Shown in pieces: positions 15,366 to 24,718 of a DNA stretch of 41,110 nucleotides; positions within the stretch are counted from its first letter, which is position 1, and every line of letters starts with the position of its first letter. The position numbers and the translations under genes were made by a program. The stretch covers positions 1-41,110 of the forward strand of contig JAFRXS010000047.1 in assembly GCA_017443405.1 (NCBI GenBank). The letters are read 5' to 3'. The notes below the pieces were generated by a model. It ran no database searches. It had not been told where the DNA came from and worked only from the letters and a program-made list of their open reading frames with translations. This DNA comes from Clostridia bacterium (GTDB lineage: Bacteria > Bacillota > Clostridia > Oscillospirales > Acutalibacteraceae).

Positions 15366-17204
15366 TTATCTGAATTCGGGAGCTACGCGATCTTCCGAGC
15401 GGTAAAAGCGGACCCGGTCGCGCCCGAATTCGTCAAGATAGAGGAGCAGGTGATCGAAATCAGAAAAGACAACGGGAAAGAGTGAATATGCGTTTTCGTC
15501 GAGAAATGCGAACTGGAAATCGCGACGGTACGCTCTTCGCGTTTTCATATCCACGCCCTCGATCTCGTCGCGGTAAACGGTATAAAATTCGCCGTTTTCC
15601 TCGTAGCTGAGGACGCCGTTGTTGCCGATACCCTCCTTGAGCAGCGAGTGCTTCTTCAGCGCGAAGTTTGAAAGCGTGACGCTGTTGATTATGTCGCGGT
15701 TGTTCCTTATGGTCGCCATCGTGGCTTCGATCTCATCCGGAGTTTCCGTAGGATACCCGAAGATGAAAAGTCCGTTGTTCCAGATGCCGGCTTCGTGCGA
15801 ATCCCGAAGGATCTTCATCCGGTGTTCGGCGTCGATACCCTTATTCATAAGACGCATTATCCGCAGGGATTCACATTCGTAGCCCCACATGAACAGCCTC
15901 GCGCCCGCGCGGTACAGGTTGCCGAGGACTTCCGGTGTGAAGCCGTCCTCAAGACGCGCAAAGGAATAGAATCTTATATCAAGCCCGGCTTCTGTGATCG
16001 CCAGCGCGAGCCTGTTGTAGAACGCGGGCGGTATGCACTCGTCTGAAAACAGGAAGTACCGGGCGCCGAATCTGTCGCGATAATACTTCAGTTCTTCTAT
16101 TATCCTGCCGATCTCTTTCGGGCGGTAGCCCTGCTGCCCGTAGTGGTAGTCGCAGAAACTGCATTTCCCCCAGTAGCACCCTTTGGAAAGCTGGACGGGA
16201 AAAACGGGCGAGGGGGTCAGATAAAGCGAAAGATCGTAATCTGAAAAATCAGCGGGAGCCGTTTCGTTCATGTCGATACGCAGCCCGGAAAAACCGGTCG
16301 AAACGCATTCGTTCTTTTTTCGGTCGAAATAAACGAGGTTGGTTACGTCGCGAATATCGCGTTTTCCGTCAAGATATTCGCAAAGCTCCGTAAGCGCGAG
16401 TTCTCCGTCGCCGATAGTGAGATAGTCGACGTAATCGGTAAAGATCTCGTCGTGTTTCATCATATCCGCGCATATCTGCGTGGCGTAATTGCCGCCGAGC
16501 AGCACCTTCGCGGACGTATTGTTTTTGAGGAAAAAAGCCAGAGTGAAAACGGGGATCAGCTGGCTGAGATCCGTAAGCGACAGGCTGACGGCGTCGTAGT
16601 TTTCTTCCGCGATCCGCCTCGCGGTCTTCTCCATGTAACCGAAAAACATATTGACGCTTCTGTCGTGCACCTGAGCCTTAACAGAGTCCCACGACAGCGG
16701 GAACAGGGGATTTGCGAAATAATTGTCAAGGTCCAGCTCGTTCGGCGCGAAGGGCATTGACAGCACACGCAGGGCAAGCCGGAGGATATGCATCGCCCGG
16801 GCCATCTTCTCGGGAACAAAAAACTCTTCCCGGTTTTTCATCACGCGGACCGCCGAATCTGTATGCGTCCTGATATAGTCCGTCTCATCGCCGTGTTCGG
16901 CGTAAAACTTCTTGAGGGAAAGGTACTTTATGAGTTTAGTCTTTTCTTCATAAGTGCCTTCCGCGCGGACCTTTTCGGCGTCCGTCTTCTCGCATTCCGC
17001 CGAAAGCGCCGCAAGGTCGGCGCGGGCGCGTTCATCCGCGGCAGCCACGCGGGCGTCCGTGAGTATATCGTTGAAGAAAAGCGCGTTGAGATCGAGCGCT
17101 GTTGCTTCAAATCCCGCCTTCATCAGCTGCGCTTTAAGCAGCGGCGCGGCAAGATACGGGGAAACGGGATACCACTGCGGGGGGTGGATAAGCAATACTC
17201 TCAT
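15366..17204 (-). CDS. PQWYP-type radical SAM protein with Cx4Cx2C motif (paralogue 2)
   Basis: A 612-residue protein. The N-terminus MRVLLIHPPQWYPVSPYLAA and later TDLSQLIPVFTLAFFLKNN, VLLGGNY and YLTIGDGELAL form a B12-domain-like region, split by a helical insert of about 130 residues. The cluster motif is GCYWGKCSFCD with C343, C348 and C351, that is Cx4Cx2C rather than Cx3Cx2C. It continues with YFLFSDECIPP, FYSFARLEDGFTPE, MWGYECES, NKGIDAEHRMKILRD and FIFGYPTETPDE. The end has DFDHLLLYLDEFGRDRVRFYR. The ATG at 17204 is chosen because AAAGGA precedes it and the PQWYP motif is N-terminal. It is a paralogue of the gene at 21887. It lies 161 bases after the DUF6273 pair. Radical SAM membership is strong; reaction unknown. 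Confidence 0.85.
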   Translation of the reverse strand: MRVLLIHPPQWYPVSPYLAAPLLKAQLMKAGFEATALDLNALFFNDILTDARVAAADERARADLAALSAECEKTDAEKVRAEGTYEEKTKLIKYLSLKKFYAEHGDETDYIRTHTDSAVRVMKNREEFFVPEKMARAMHILRLALRVLSMPFAPNELDLDNYFANPLFPLSWDSVKAQVHDRSVNMFFGYMEKTARRIAEENYDAVSLSLTDLSQLIPVFTLAFFLKNNTSAKVLLGGNYATQICADMMKHDEIFTDYVDYLTIGDGELALTELCEYLDGKRDIRDVTNLVYFDRKKNECVSTGFSGLRIDMNETAPADFSDYDLSLYLTPSPVFPVQLSKGCYWGKCSFCDYHYGQQGYRPKEIGRIIEELKYYRDRFGARYFLFSDECIPPAFYNRLALAITEAGLDIRFYSFARLEDGFTPEVLGNLYRAGARLFMWGYECESLRIMRLMNKGIDAEHRMKILRDSHEAGIWNNGLFIFGYPTETPDEIEATMATIRNNRDIINSVTLSNFALKKHSLLKEGIGNNGVLSYEENGEFYTVYRDEIEGVDMKTRRAYRRDFQFAFLDENAYSLFPVVFSDFDHLLLYLDEFGRDRVRFYRSEDRVAPEFR

Positions 17205-17365
17205 TCGGTCGGTTTCCTTTTTTGAGTAGTATGATCCTACGGATATACGAGACCGGGAAGCGGTACGCACCGCTGTTCCGGATATCTAACCAGTGTGATG
17301 TCTTGGCTCAATGCGAAAGGCATCGGGTTTAATGTATAATTAAATGCTATTAGTCGGATAATTAG

Positions 17366-18463
17366 TTAATTGTCTCCATTCGGAATGTCGGTGACAAGGT
17401 CATCAAGTTGCACAAGTCTGACTGCTGGTCTTATTCCTGTATCAAGACCGTCCGGACTATATGGAAGATAGTATGCGCAGCAAACACAACCCTCAAAATT
17501 CACTGCACTGTTCAATGTTGCCCCCTTCGGGGTACTGTCTTTTACTGCCGAACGAAGCCACCAATAACAGGCACCGTTTGTATGTGTCCAGTTTCCCTGA
17601 CTTTTAGCATAATCCGTGGGATATGCCAATCTGAGCTGATCGTGTTTTTCCGGTCTGGAGGAAAAGCCGTTTTTAGGATCGGTTGCCTCGGCATAAGACA
17701 AAAGAAAGATGCGGTCATTGAAGTCTTCTGCGTTTGTTTTATTATTATGTGGTGTGGAATTACCGAGATCCGTATATATGATACCTTCTGTTTCGGCTTC
17801 CGAAAAAGCCGAATTTATAAATGTTGAATTCAGCCATTGCCGTATATCGCTGGTATAATAGTCTGCGGCAATTATCTTAAAATCAGGGTCCTTATAGAAT
17901 TCCGGCGCATTCAGTCCTTTTTTTTGCTGTTTAATGTAAATGACATTTTCAATCGGCTGGGAATCTAAAACCATATCGCTTAACAGCAGATTATCATCTG
18001 AGCTTAATACTATCCAACGGATAGGTTCATAGCGATACCAGTATACAGAATTCAATGCAATGTCATATGACTGCTGCGTTGTTTTGCTCGATTGCTGGTG
18101 ACAAAGATGCGCACGAAAGTCCGATAGTTTAATCGCTCTGTATTTTTCATTACTGTATTCGACGTCTGCGAAACACATATAATCCGACTGGACTGCAGAA
18201 CCGACAGTTCCGTTTCCATTATAGTAACCATAAGACTTCCAGTCTAAAGGAAGACTGTTTAATTTTTCAATCAGATTTATATCTTTGACTTGTGATTGAG
18301 GATAGCTTCCAAAATAAATATAGTGCGCATCTGAGTTTTTCTCTTCGATGTATGATTCCGAAAAACTGAAAGTCATAGCATGCCGCATAAGAACAAATCC
18401 GCAACAGAGAAGCAGTAATACGCCTAAAAATAAAACGAAAAGGAACGATTTTTTATTTCTCAT
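17366..18463 (-). CDS. DUF6273-like secreted or anchored protein (copy 2)
   Basis: A 365-residue protein. Residues 6-30 are an N-terminal membrane segment (FLFVLFLGVLLLLCCGFVL), probably an anchor or uncleaved signal. The rest is predicted outside the cell and shows FGSYPQS, EPIRWIVLSSDD, DIRQWLNSTFINSAFSEAE, a W-rich stretch near GACYWWLRSA and DTGIRPAVRL. These fit the DUF6273 pattern (FGxYPQ ... W ... WLRS ... RPA) common in surface proteins of gut Firmicutes. Function unknown. Its ATG overlaps the stop of copy 1 by four bases (ATGA). Base composition is visibly more AT-rich than the surrounding radical SAM genes, which suggests transfer from elsewhere. Confidence 0.7.
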   Translation of the reverse strand: MRNKKSFLFVLFLGVLLLLCCGFVLMRHAMTFSFSESYIEEKNSDAHYIYFGSYPQSQVKDINLIEKLNSLPLDWKSYGYYNGNGTVGSAVQSDYMCFADVEYSNEKYRAIKLSDFRAHLCHQQSSKTTQQSYDIALNSVYWYRYEPIRWIVLSSDDNLLLSDMVLDSQPIENVIYIKQQKKGLNAPEFYKDPDFKIIAADYYTSDIRQWLNSTFINSAFSEAETEGIIYTDLGNSTPHNNKTNAEDFNDRIFLLSYAEATDPKNGFSSRPEKHDQLRLAYPTDYAKSQGNWTHTNGACYWWLRSAVKDSTPKGATLNSAVNFEGCVCCAYYLPYSPDGLDTGIRPAVRLVQLDDLVTDIPNGDN

Positions 18464-19629
18464 TGAAGGTTCACTTCCGTCTGTTCAATCAATCTATCAG
18501 GATATTTCAAGTAAGCTGCGCAGCGAATTCCGCCAACGTAACAGGAGGAATAAAACTGTCTGTCCGCATTGATCAGCTGATATTTCGTGTTGATGCTGAT
18601 CACATCCGCTGCGCCGTCGCCCGGGGTGCAAAGCCATTGCCAGGAATAATAACCGTTCCGCTCATATTCGGAAAACGCACCTCTGCAACGGGCGTAATCT
18701 GTTATAGGCGCATATTCCAATTTCCCATTCCAATGTGGGTAAAACTGTTTCATAGAACTGTTTGGTTCGGAAACACTTCGTAATGACGGAAGAAAAACCT
18801 TATCATAGTTCATCGATAAAAGACCGTATTGGTTTTTTGTTTTCGATTCGTCAGTACGATATCCTTTCTTTTTTACTTGTTTTTGCTCCTCTTTTGTGAA
18901 AGCTTTTGAGTAGAATTCATTGTTCATCCATTTGCGAACTGAACAAGTCTTATAAAGATTGCTCGGAAGGAAAAACCATTCTGTGGCAGATAATTCCGTG
19001 TTGGAATTCGGTATTCCGTCCATATTTCTATCGATCCAGAATAAGCGGTTATTATAGGGCATGGCATCAAGTATCTTCTCGCTGACTATAAAACCATCGT
19101 CCAGACTAACAATATACCATTTTATTGGTTCAAAAAGGAACCAATAAGTCTTATTGAGGTCAAATCCGTTGTCATCCTGAAGTGATTCCTCGGATGTTGC
19201 AGGAGATAGAGTCGATTCGGGACGGTATCGTTCGATTACGACAGCACGATATTTATTGTCCTTATACTCGACATCGGCATATTTCATGCATTCGGTTTCT
19301 TGCATGGTGCCGTAAAAATCTTTACCCGAATAACAATCATTAAAATAAATCCAGTCAAGCTGAAGAAAAGATAATTCATGTAATAAGCTGTTGTCAACAA
19401 CCAAGGTCTGCGGATATGTACCGAATGATATTGGATTATTGACATCTAATGAAACATAAGAGTCCTCTCGTTCTGCAGCCTCTAAATAATTGTGGTATAG
19501 AATAAACACGGGAATTAATACAATACAGATGCCAAGAAATACGCTTAAACGGCGTTGCATTCGTTTGCGTTTTGTTTTTTGTGCGAGCAATCTCTGCTCT
19601 CTCAGTTTGATGCTCCTTGATTTTGCCAT
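18460..19629 (-). CDS. DUF6273-like anchored protein (copy 1)
   Basis: A 389-residue protein with a basic N-terminus (KSRSIKLREQRLLAQKTKRKRMQRR), one membrane segment at about 29-46 (VFLGICIVLIPVFILYH) and a long outside domain: ISFGTYPQTLVVDN, EPIKWYIVSLDDG, CSVRKWMNNEFYSKAFTKEE, SWQWLCTPG and VGGIRCAAYL. It is a diverged paralogue of the gene at 17366, with which it overlaps. GGAGGGTGT precedes the ATG. Like its partner it is AT-richer than its neighbours, and the pair separates two groups of radical SAM genes. DUF6273 assignment is by motif pattern only; the function is unknown. It may be surface-exposed. Confidence 0.65.
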   Translation of the reverse strand: MAKSRSIKLREQRLLAQKTKRKRMQRRLSVFLGICIVLIPVFILYHNYLEAAEREDSYVSLDVNNPISFGTYPQTLVVDNSLLHELSFLQLDWIYFNDCYSGKDFYGTMQETECMKYADVEYKDNKYRAVVIERYRPESTLSPATSEESLQDDNGFDLNKTYWFLFEPIKWYIVSLDDGFIVSEKILDAMPYNNRLFWIDRNMDGIPNSNTELSATEWFFLPSNLYKTCSVRKWMNNEFYSKAFTKEEQKQVKKKGYRTDESKTKNQYGLLSMNYDKVFLPSLRSVSEPNSSMKQFYPHWNGKLEYAPITDYARCRGAFSEYERNGYYSWQWLCTPGDGAADVISINTKYQLINADRQFYSSCYVGGIRCAAYLKYPDRLIEQTEVNLQ

Positions 19630-19797
19630 ACACCCTCCAGAATCGCGTTGGCATGTGGATATGGGATTAATCAGTCGAGTTTTTCATTTGAACGGTGTTC
19701 AGTCACCGAAATCGGAACGCAGAGCCACAAAAGAGTGTTGGATTATGGCGCTCTCAAAAGCGTAAAAAGCGGCACGTTGAGATCGTTCGTTCTTTCA

Positions 19798-19884
19798 ACA
19801 TGGAGCGCGGGCACGGAATACCTTCGGATCTACCGATACGCGCACTTCTATCCCCGGATCAGGAAAAAATACGGAATGAAATAA
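19798..19884 (+). pseudogene. C-terminal remnant of a B12-type radical SAM gene
   Basis: The plus-strand frame ends EYLRIYRYAHFYPRIRKKYGMK and a stop. PRxRKKYG plus the stop position match the C-terminus of the radical SAM protein at 5978 (FHPRTRKKYGLL). Nothing upstream in this frame looks like radical SAM sequence, and no start with a ribosome site is present. It is read as the tail of a deleted related gene on the opposite strand to its neighbours. The rest of 19630-19892 shows no gene; it must contain the promoter of the DUF6273 pair, which I could not place with confidence. Confidence 0.5.
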
Positions 19885-19892
19885 CGGCCGGA

Positions 19893-21836
19893 CTACTTCC
19901 CGTTCTCCGTGAACGTCTGTTCCACGGTGTTGTTCATTCCTGTGAACAGCTGCGCGTCGTCTCGGCGGCCGTACCAGACGCAGATGCGCGCCCACTCGTC
20001 CCAGGACGGGGCGGCGCGGTCGACGGCATAAAGGCGGTTCGTTTTTTTCTCCGGCGGCGCGTAGCGGTCCGTATAGATGCGTTTGTAGTAATTGTAGAGA
20101 TCGTATGAAAGAGTCAGGGATAATTCGTTTTTACCGGGACGCTTCATGACTTCCTTCTGATACAGCAGAAGGTCGCCCAGTATATCGGGATCCGTGCCGA
20201 AACGGCCTACAAAGTCTTTAAGCTCGCGGTAAAAAGCGTCGGCGTGTTTCATGAGGAAGATAAACAGGAATTCGTCGAATGCCCAGGTCAGTTTTTCTTC
20301 TTCGCCGTATACGCAGGAAAAAGAGTTTTTGCCGGCGATGACTCCGTCTACAAGCTCCGCTATCCTGCGGTAAGCCTCCCCGCATACGCTGTTTTCTCCC
20401 TGTTCGCGGCACCGGTCGATCAGCGACTCGTAGAAATCCCTGTACGAAACGTTTTTTTCTTTCCTTAAGTAGATGGCTACCGCTCTGGTCATCGCCAGAT
20501 TGTGCAGCGCCTGAATGAATACGGCGAATATGCAGGAACGCTTCCAGCCCTCGATCCCCATCGCGGAGGTGGATATGACGACGTTGGAGTGTTCCGGTAC
20601 GTCTTTTTTATCAACCTTGGTATGAAACTGGGTGAAGCTTGTTTTTACCGTCCGGATATCGAAACGCTCGCGGTATTCTTTCGATCCCAGAAGCGAATTC
20701 GGAAGGAGTTCGCAGGGATAAATACCTATCGCGGTGTGCTGGTTGCAGTCAAGCAGCGTGCAGATCCCGTCGGCAAAACTGTCGTAGGTCTCGCCGGGGA
20801 GACCGAGTATCAGCTCGGAATAGACGTGCGTCCCCGCCTCGTTATATCGGGTCATCAGATTCTTGAAGTGTTCCAGCTCCATATTGCTCCTGCCGATGTT
20901 TTCAAGCACCTCGGGAGACAGGCTCTGGAACGAGAGCGTGGGCGATTTGCCGATGCGGCTGCGCATCAGCTTCGTGCTGATATCGAAGACCACGTCGTCC
21001 TTGTTCTTCGTGTAATTGGTCTTGAATACCTGCGGATAACCGTACTTTTTATTCGACTCTATGATCATGTCGGTGATCTCTTCGTCTCTCGGGAAAAGCC
21101 CGAAGTTCGCGTCGGCGCAGTAGACGAATTCGATCCTGTTTTTGACCATCCAGTCGATCTCGGCTCTTATGCGGCTGTCCGGAAACATACGGATACGCGA
21201 TTTGAGCGCGCCCCAGTCGCAGAACGCGCAGCGGTTGGGACAGCCGCGGTTTGTCTCCCAGATCATCGAGGGCGTTATTCCGGAGTTTTTGACGATATCG
21301 TCGAAATAACCCTCAAGGTAAGGGGAGGGGTAGTTCTCGATCGTCGGCGGCACGCGGTATTCGGTCGTGACTGTCACTCCGTTTTTCCGGTAGGAGATAT
21401 TGTTTACTTCGCTGAGGTCTCCTCCGGAGGCGAACGCCAGCAGAAGGGATCTGAAAACCTCTTCGCCCTCGCCGTGCATGATGATATCCGCTTCCGGTAT
21501 CGTGTCGAGGTCGCTTCCGTCGGGACGGACGCTGTGTCCGCCGAACGCGACGATCGCGTCGGGATAGACCTCTTTGAGCTTTTTCGCGAACCGGCGGTTG
21601 TATTCCATGTTCCAGACGTAGGAGGAAAAGCCGACGAAATAGGGATCTTCGAGCGAGGCGACGGCAGTATCTATATCTTCGCGGGTAAAGATGAATCTCC
21701 CGAGCTCGTATTCCCGGCGGATCGCTTCGTCGGCAAAAGCATACGCGGCAAGGCAGCCCGCCGCATAGGGCAGGTAGGCGCTTTTAACGCTTTCGCCGTA
21801 AACGGCGCTGGCCTGTACCAGGTAGACTTTCTTCAT
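19893..21836 (-). CDS. CDW-type B12-binding radical SAM protein (paralogue C)
   Basis: A 647-residue protein, last gene of the seven-gene operon. B12-like domain: KKVYLVQAS, AYLPYAAGCLAAYAF, FVGFSSYVWNMEYNRRFA, AFGGHSVR, HGEGEE. Cluster motif C199, C203, C206 (ETNRGCPNRCAFCDWG), then YCADANFGLF, LSFQSLSPEVLENIGRSN and ELILGLPGETYDSF. C-terminal domain with DRYAPPEKK and WDEWARICVWYGRR. The ATG at 21836 is chosen for alignment with the other paralogues; the AAAAGGA directly before it is unusually close. It starts 50 bases after the stop of the PQWYP gene. Probably a cobalamin-dependent radical enzyme acting on the operon's product. Confidence 0.88.
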   Translation of the reverse strand: MKKVYLVQASAVYGESVKSAYLPYAAGCLAAYAFADEAIRREYELGRFIFTREDIDTAVASLEDPYFVGFSSYVWNMEYNRRFAKKLKEVYPDAIVAFGGHSVRPDGSDLDTIPEADIIMHGEGEEVFRSLLLAFASGGDLSEVNNISYRKNGVTVTTEYRVPPTIENYPSPYLEGYFDDIVKNSGITPSMIWETNRGCPNRCAFCDWGALKSRIRMFPDSRIRAEIDWMVKNRIEFVYCADANFGLFPRDEEITDMIIESNKKYGYPQVFKTNYTKNKDDVVFDISTKLMRSRIGKSPTLSFQSLSPEVLENIGRSNMELEHFKNLMTRYNEAGTHVYSELILGLPGETYDSFADGICTLLDCNQHTAIGIYPCELLPNSLLGSKEYRERFDIRTVKTSFTQFHTKVDKKDVPEHSNVVISTSAMGIEGWKRSCIFAVFIQALHNLAMTRAVAIYLRKEKNVSYRDFYESLIDRCREQGENSVCGEAYRRIAELVDGVIAGKNSFSCVYGEEEKLTWAFDEFLFIFLMKHADAFYRELKDFVGRFGTDPDILGDLLLYQKEVMKRPGKNELSLTLSYDLYNYYKRIYTDRYAPPEKKTNRLYAVDRAAPSWDEWARICVWYGRRDDAQLFTGMNNTVEQTFTENGK

Positions 21837-21886
21837 TCCTTTTCTTCTTTCATCTGAAGGTATCCGTGTTTTTCCGGGCGCCGGAG

Positions 21887-23713
21887 CTACGTCTGTTCTT
21901 TTTTGTACTGCAGACGGTAGTCCCGCACGAAATCCCTGCCGTATCTTGACAGGTAAAGCAGCAGATGGTCGGTATCCGTGAAGCCGAGGCTCCACAGACA
22001 GTCCGCCGTCTGCGCGAGGAAACGGCGCTCGAACGTCATGCGGTCGTGCTTGACCTTTTCCATCGTGGTGTTCACCGAATGGTAGCTGCAGGAAACATGG
22101 AAATCGCCGTTTGATTTGTAATCGGTGATCCCGACCTTGTCAAGCTCGTTTTTCAGTATGGCGTTTTTCTTGAGCGAGAAGTTGGAGGGCGTACAGCTGT
22201 TGATGAGCATGCGGTCCTCGATCACGTCTATCGTCGCCTGAAGCTCTTCCGGCGTTTCGGTGGGATAGCCCAGAAGGAACGTGCACTGCGTCCACATGCC
22301 TATATCTACGCAGTCGCGCAGTATGCGCATTCGCACGTCGGGGTCGATGCCCTTGTTCATCAGCTCCAGCAGACGCGGCGAAGCCGCTTCAAACCCCCAG
22401 GAGAAGTATTCCGCGCCGGAATCGTGCAGCTTTTTGAGCAGCCCGCGCGTGAAACCGCGGTCGAGCCTTGCGAACGAATAGAAGTGTATGCGTATGCCGC
22501 GGGCGTTGAGCTCGTCGATGAATTTATCGTAGAAGCGCGGCGGCACGGCCTCGTCGACAAAGATGAAGTGATCGACGCCGTAGCGGTTTTTCAGGTATTC
22601 CACCTCGTCGGCGGCGTGCCTGACGCCCTTGATGTCGAATTTCTGCTGACCGGTATAGAAATCGCAGAACGCGCACTTCCCCCAGTAGCAGCCCTTTCCG
22701 AGCTGGACCGGCAGGACCGTTTCCGGTGAGAAGTATTTCGAGAGATCGTAATCGTCGAAATCGGGGAACGAGAGAGCGTCCATATCAAGCAGCGGAGCCG
22801 GTTCGTTCGCGGTCACCTGCCCGTCCCGGAGCCGGACCAGGGAGTGAACGTCTTCTATCGCCCTTCTTCCCTCCATGTATTCCGCAAGCTCGACTGCGGC
22901 GATCTCGCCGTCGCCGACCGAAACGAAATCACAGAAAAGGGTGAAGAACTCAGGGGTCTCCTTTATCTCGGTGATTATCTTGTAGATGTAATTGCCGCCG
23001 AGACAGACTTTCTTGTCGGTGCGCTCCCTGAGCATACGGGAGAGCGTCAGCGCCGGCACGAGCTGACTGAGGTCAGCTACGGAGATGCCCACAAGATCGC
23101 AGTCGGCCAGTGGCATTTCCGGCAGTTTTCTCTCGAAATAGGAGATGAACATATTGCGGTCCAGGTCGCGGCTCAGCGACTTGACGTCGGCATAGGAATA
23201 GGACATGACCGGATCGGATATGTAATTGTCAAGCATTATCTTTGCCGGTGCGTAGGGGAGGGAAATTATCTTCAGCGCGTCGACCAGCAGGTCCTTCGCC
23301 TTGAACAGAGTTTCGGGTTCGTAAAAACGCTCTCTGTCCTTCATCACCCGGACGGCGTCCTCAACTCCGTCAAGCACGCGACCGATAAAGCCGTCGCCCC
23401 GGGCAAGTAATTCGCTTATGGTCCTGAAGCGAAGAAGCTTCGTCCGGACGTCTCTTGAGTAGGAGGCGAAATTCTTCTCGGGATCGTCAAGGGAGGAAAC
23501 GAGCTCCCTAAGAGCGGGCAGTTGACGCTTCGCGTTTTCAAGGCTCTCTTCAACTGTGTTCCGGGTCAGGATATCGTTGAAAAACTCTATATTCAGATCG
23601 TAATACGCGGCGGCAAAGCCGGCGGCTTTTAACTGGCCGACCAGCACCGCGCCGGATAGATACGGATTCATCGGATACCACTGTGGCACCGAAACAAACA
23701 GAGTTTTTGCCAT
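21887..23713 (-). CDS. PQWYP-type radical SAM protein with Cx4Cx2C motif (paralogue 1)
   Basis: A 608-residue protein. N-terminus AKTLFVSVPQWYPMNPYLSG and YYDLNIEFFNDIL; then a helical insert; then DLVGISVADLSQLVPALTLSRML, VCLGGNY and FVSVGDGEIA. The cluster motif is GCYWGKCAFCD with C342, C347, C350 (Cx4Cx2C). It is followed by HFIFVDEAVPPRFY, HFYSFARLDRGF, SWGFEAASPRLLELMNKGID, FLLGYPTETPEEL and the tail DTDHLLLYLSRYGRDFVRDYR. AGAGG lies 5 bases before the ATG. It sits between the 2Fe-2S reductase and CDW paralogue C in the operon. It shares overall architecture with the 15366 gene. Substrate not predictable. Confidence 0.87.
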   Translation of the reverse strand: MAKTLFVSVPQWYPMNPYLSGAVLVGQLKAAGFAAAYYDLNIEFFNDILTRNTVEESLENAKRQLPALRELVSSLDDPEKNFASYSRDVRTKLLRFRTISELLARGDGFIGRVLDGVEDAVRVMKDRERFYEPETLFKAKDLLVDALKIISLPYAPAKIMLDNYISDPVMSYSYADVKSLSRDLDRNMFISYFERKLPEMPLADCDLVGISVADLSQLVPALTLSRMLRERTDKKVCLGGNYIYKIITEIKETPEFFTLFCDFVSVGDGEIAAVELAEYMEGRRAIEDVHSLVRLRDGQVTANEPAPLLDMDALSFPDFDDYDLSKYFSPETVLPVQLGKGCYWGKCAFCDFYTGQQKFDIKGVRHAADEVEYLKNRYGVDHFIFVDEAVPPRFYDKFIDELNARGIRIHFYSFARLDRGFTRGLLKKLHDSGAEYFSWGFEAASPRLLELMNKGIDPDVRMRILRDCVDIGMWTQCTFLLGYPTETPEELQATIDVIEDRMLINSCTPSNFSLKKNAILKNELDKVGITDYKSNGDFHVSCSYHSVNTTMEKVKHDRMTFERRFLAQTADCLWSLGFTDTDHLLLYLSRYGRDFVRDYRLQYKKEQT

Positions 23714-23729
23714 GAGACCTCTCGGAACT

Positions 23730-24710
23730 TCAGTATTTCAGGGTAACGTCGCTGTCGGGAAACGCGCGGCAGGGATGGATGAAGCCGAATTTGACGTCGG
23801 CATTCCGGCGGCCGTCGCCGGAGTCGAAAAAATGCGTTACGCGGCCCTGTAAGAGTTTTGCGCGGCAAAACGCGCAATCTCCGGTACGGCATTTATTGAA
23901 AAGAAGGATGCCGTTTCGCTCAAGCGCGTTTATAAGCGGTTCGTCGGAATAACAGTCGAGACCGTTTGTTTCGCCGCCGGCGATCACGGTGCAGCGAAAC
24001 TGTTCCCGCCCGACGGAGCGCCCGGGAGCGTCGGTGAACAGTATACGGGTTCTCAGACCTTCAAAGGCGGCGGACGCGGATTCGCAGAAAACCTTCTTAC
24101 CGCATATGAAAACGGTGTCGGCTATTATGTTTTGCTTCGCGGGCAGGTCGTCCGCGCCGCGGCAGAGGTACGCGGAGGCGCGGTCGTTTTTTTGCATCGC
24201 CAGGGCGCAGCCGAGACCCGTTCCGTCGGCGATGACCGCGCAGGTCTCGCCGTCGCGCGGCGGCTGACGGAAGAAATACCCGACCGGAGGTCCCGAGAGC
24301 AGTTCGTCGCCTTCACGCAGCGCGTCTATGCGCGCAAACGCGGCGGGATCGCCTGTCGGATCGACGGTGATCTCCCAGACTCCCAAAAGCGCGTCTGCGG
24401 GCGTCCCGCTGAGGAAAAACGGGCAAAGCGCGCCGTCGATGAGCAGGTTTATGTACTGTCCGGGACGGAATACGGGGAGTCTGCCGCCGTCGCCGCGCAG
24501 CCGCAGCGCGACAGATCCGTCCGGGGCGTTTTCCCTTTCGCTGACGGTCAGAGAGATACGCTCCGGATGCAGTTCACCGCCCATCGCGACGGCTCCGGCG
24601 GGCGCCTTTATCGGCGCGGAGGACGCGCTTTCAAAATGCGCTTCCCGCACTTTTTTTATGCCGGTAATGGCATTTACGTCCCTTATCAGGGAAAACGCAG
24701 TATGCTTCAT
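23730..24710 (-). CDS. Ferredoxin-reductase-type flavoprotein with C-terminal 2Fe-2S domain
   Basis: A 326-residue protein with the order FAD domain, NAD domain, plant-type ferredoxin (PaaE/phthalate-reductase relatives). Residues about 40-130 form the FAD barrel (RPGQYINLL, PFFLSGTP). Residues about 130-230 are the nucleotide-binding part (VIADGTGLGCALAM, FICGKKVF). The 2Fe-2S ligands are C274, C279, C282 and C314 (CRTGDCAFC ... HPC). It would pass electrons from NAD(P)H singly to a partner. The ATG at 24710 is preferred, with GAGGG just upstream; a GTG at 24722 would overlap the previous stop by four bases. Within the operon it is a natural electron donor for radical SAM cluster and B12 reduction, or for the CrtI-like enzyme; this role is inferred. 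Confidence 0.82.
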   Translation of the reverse strand: MKHTAFSLIRDVNAITGIKKVREAHFESASSAPIKAPAGAVAMGGELHPERISLTVSERENAPDGSVALRLRGDGGRLPVFRPGQYINLLIDGALCPFFLSGTPADALLGVWEITVDPTGDPAAFARIDALREGDELLSGPPVGYFFRQPPRDGETCAVIADGTGLGCALAMQKNDRASAYLCRGADDLPAKQNIIADTVFICGKKVFCESASAAFEGLRTRILFTDAPGRSVGREQFRCTVIAGGETNGLDCYSDEPLINALERNGILLFNKCRTGDCAFCRAKLLQGRVTHFFDSGDGRRNADVKFGFIHPCRAFPDSDVTLKY

Positions 24711-24718
24711 CTTGTCCC

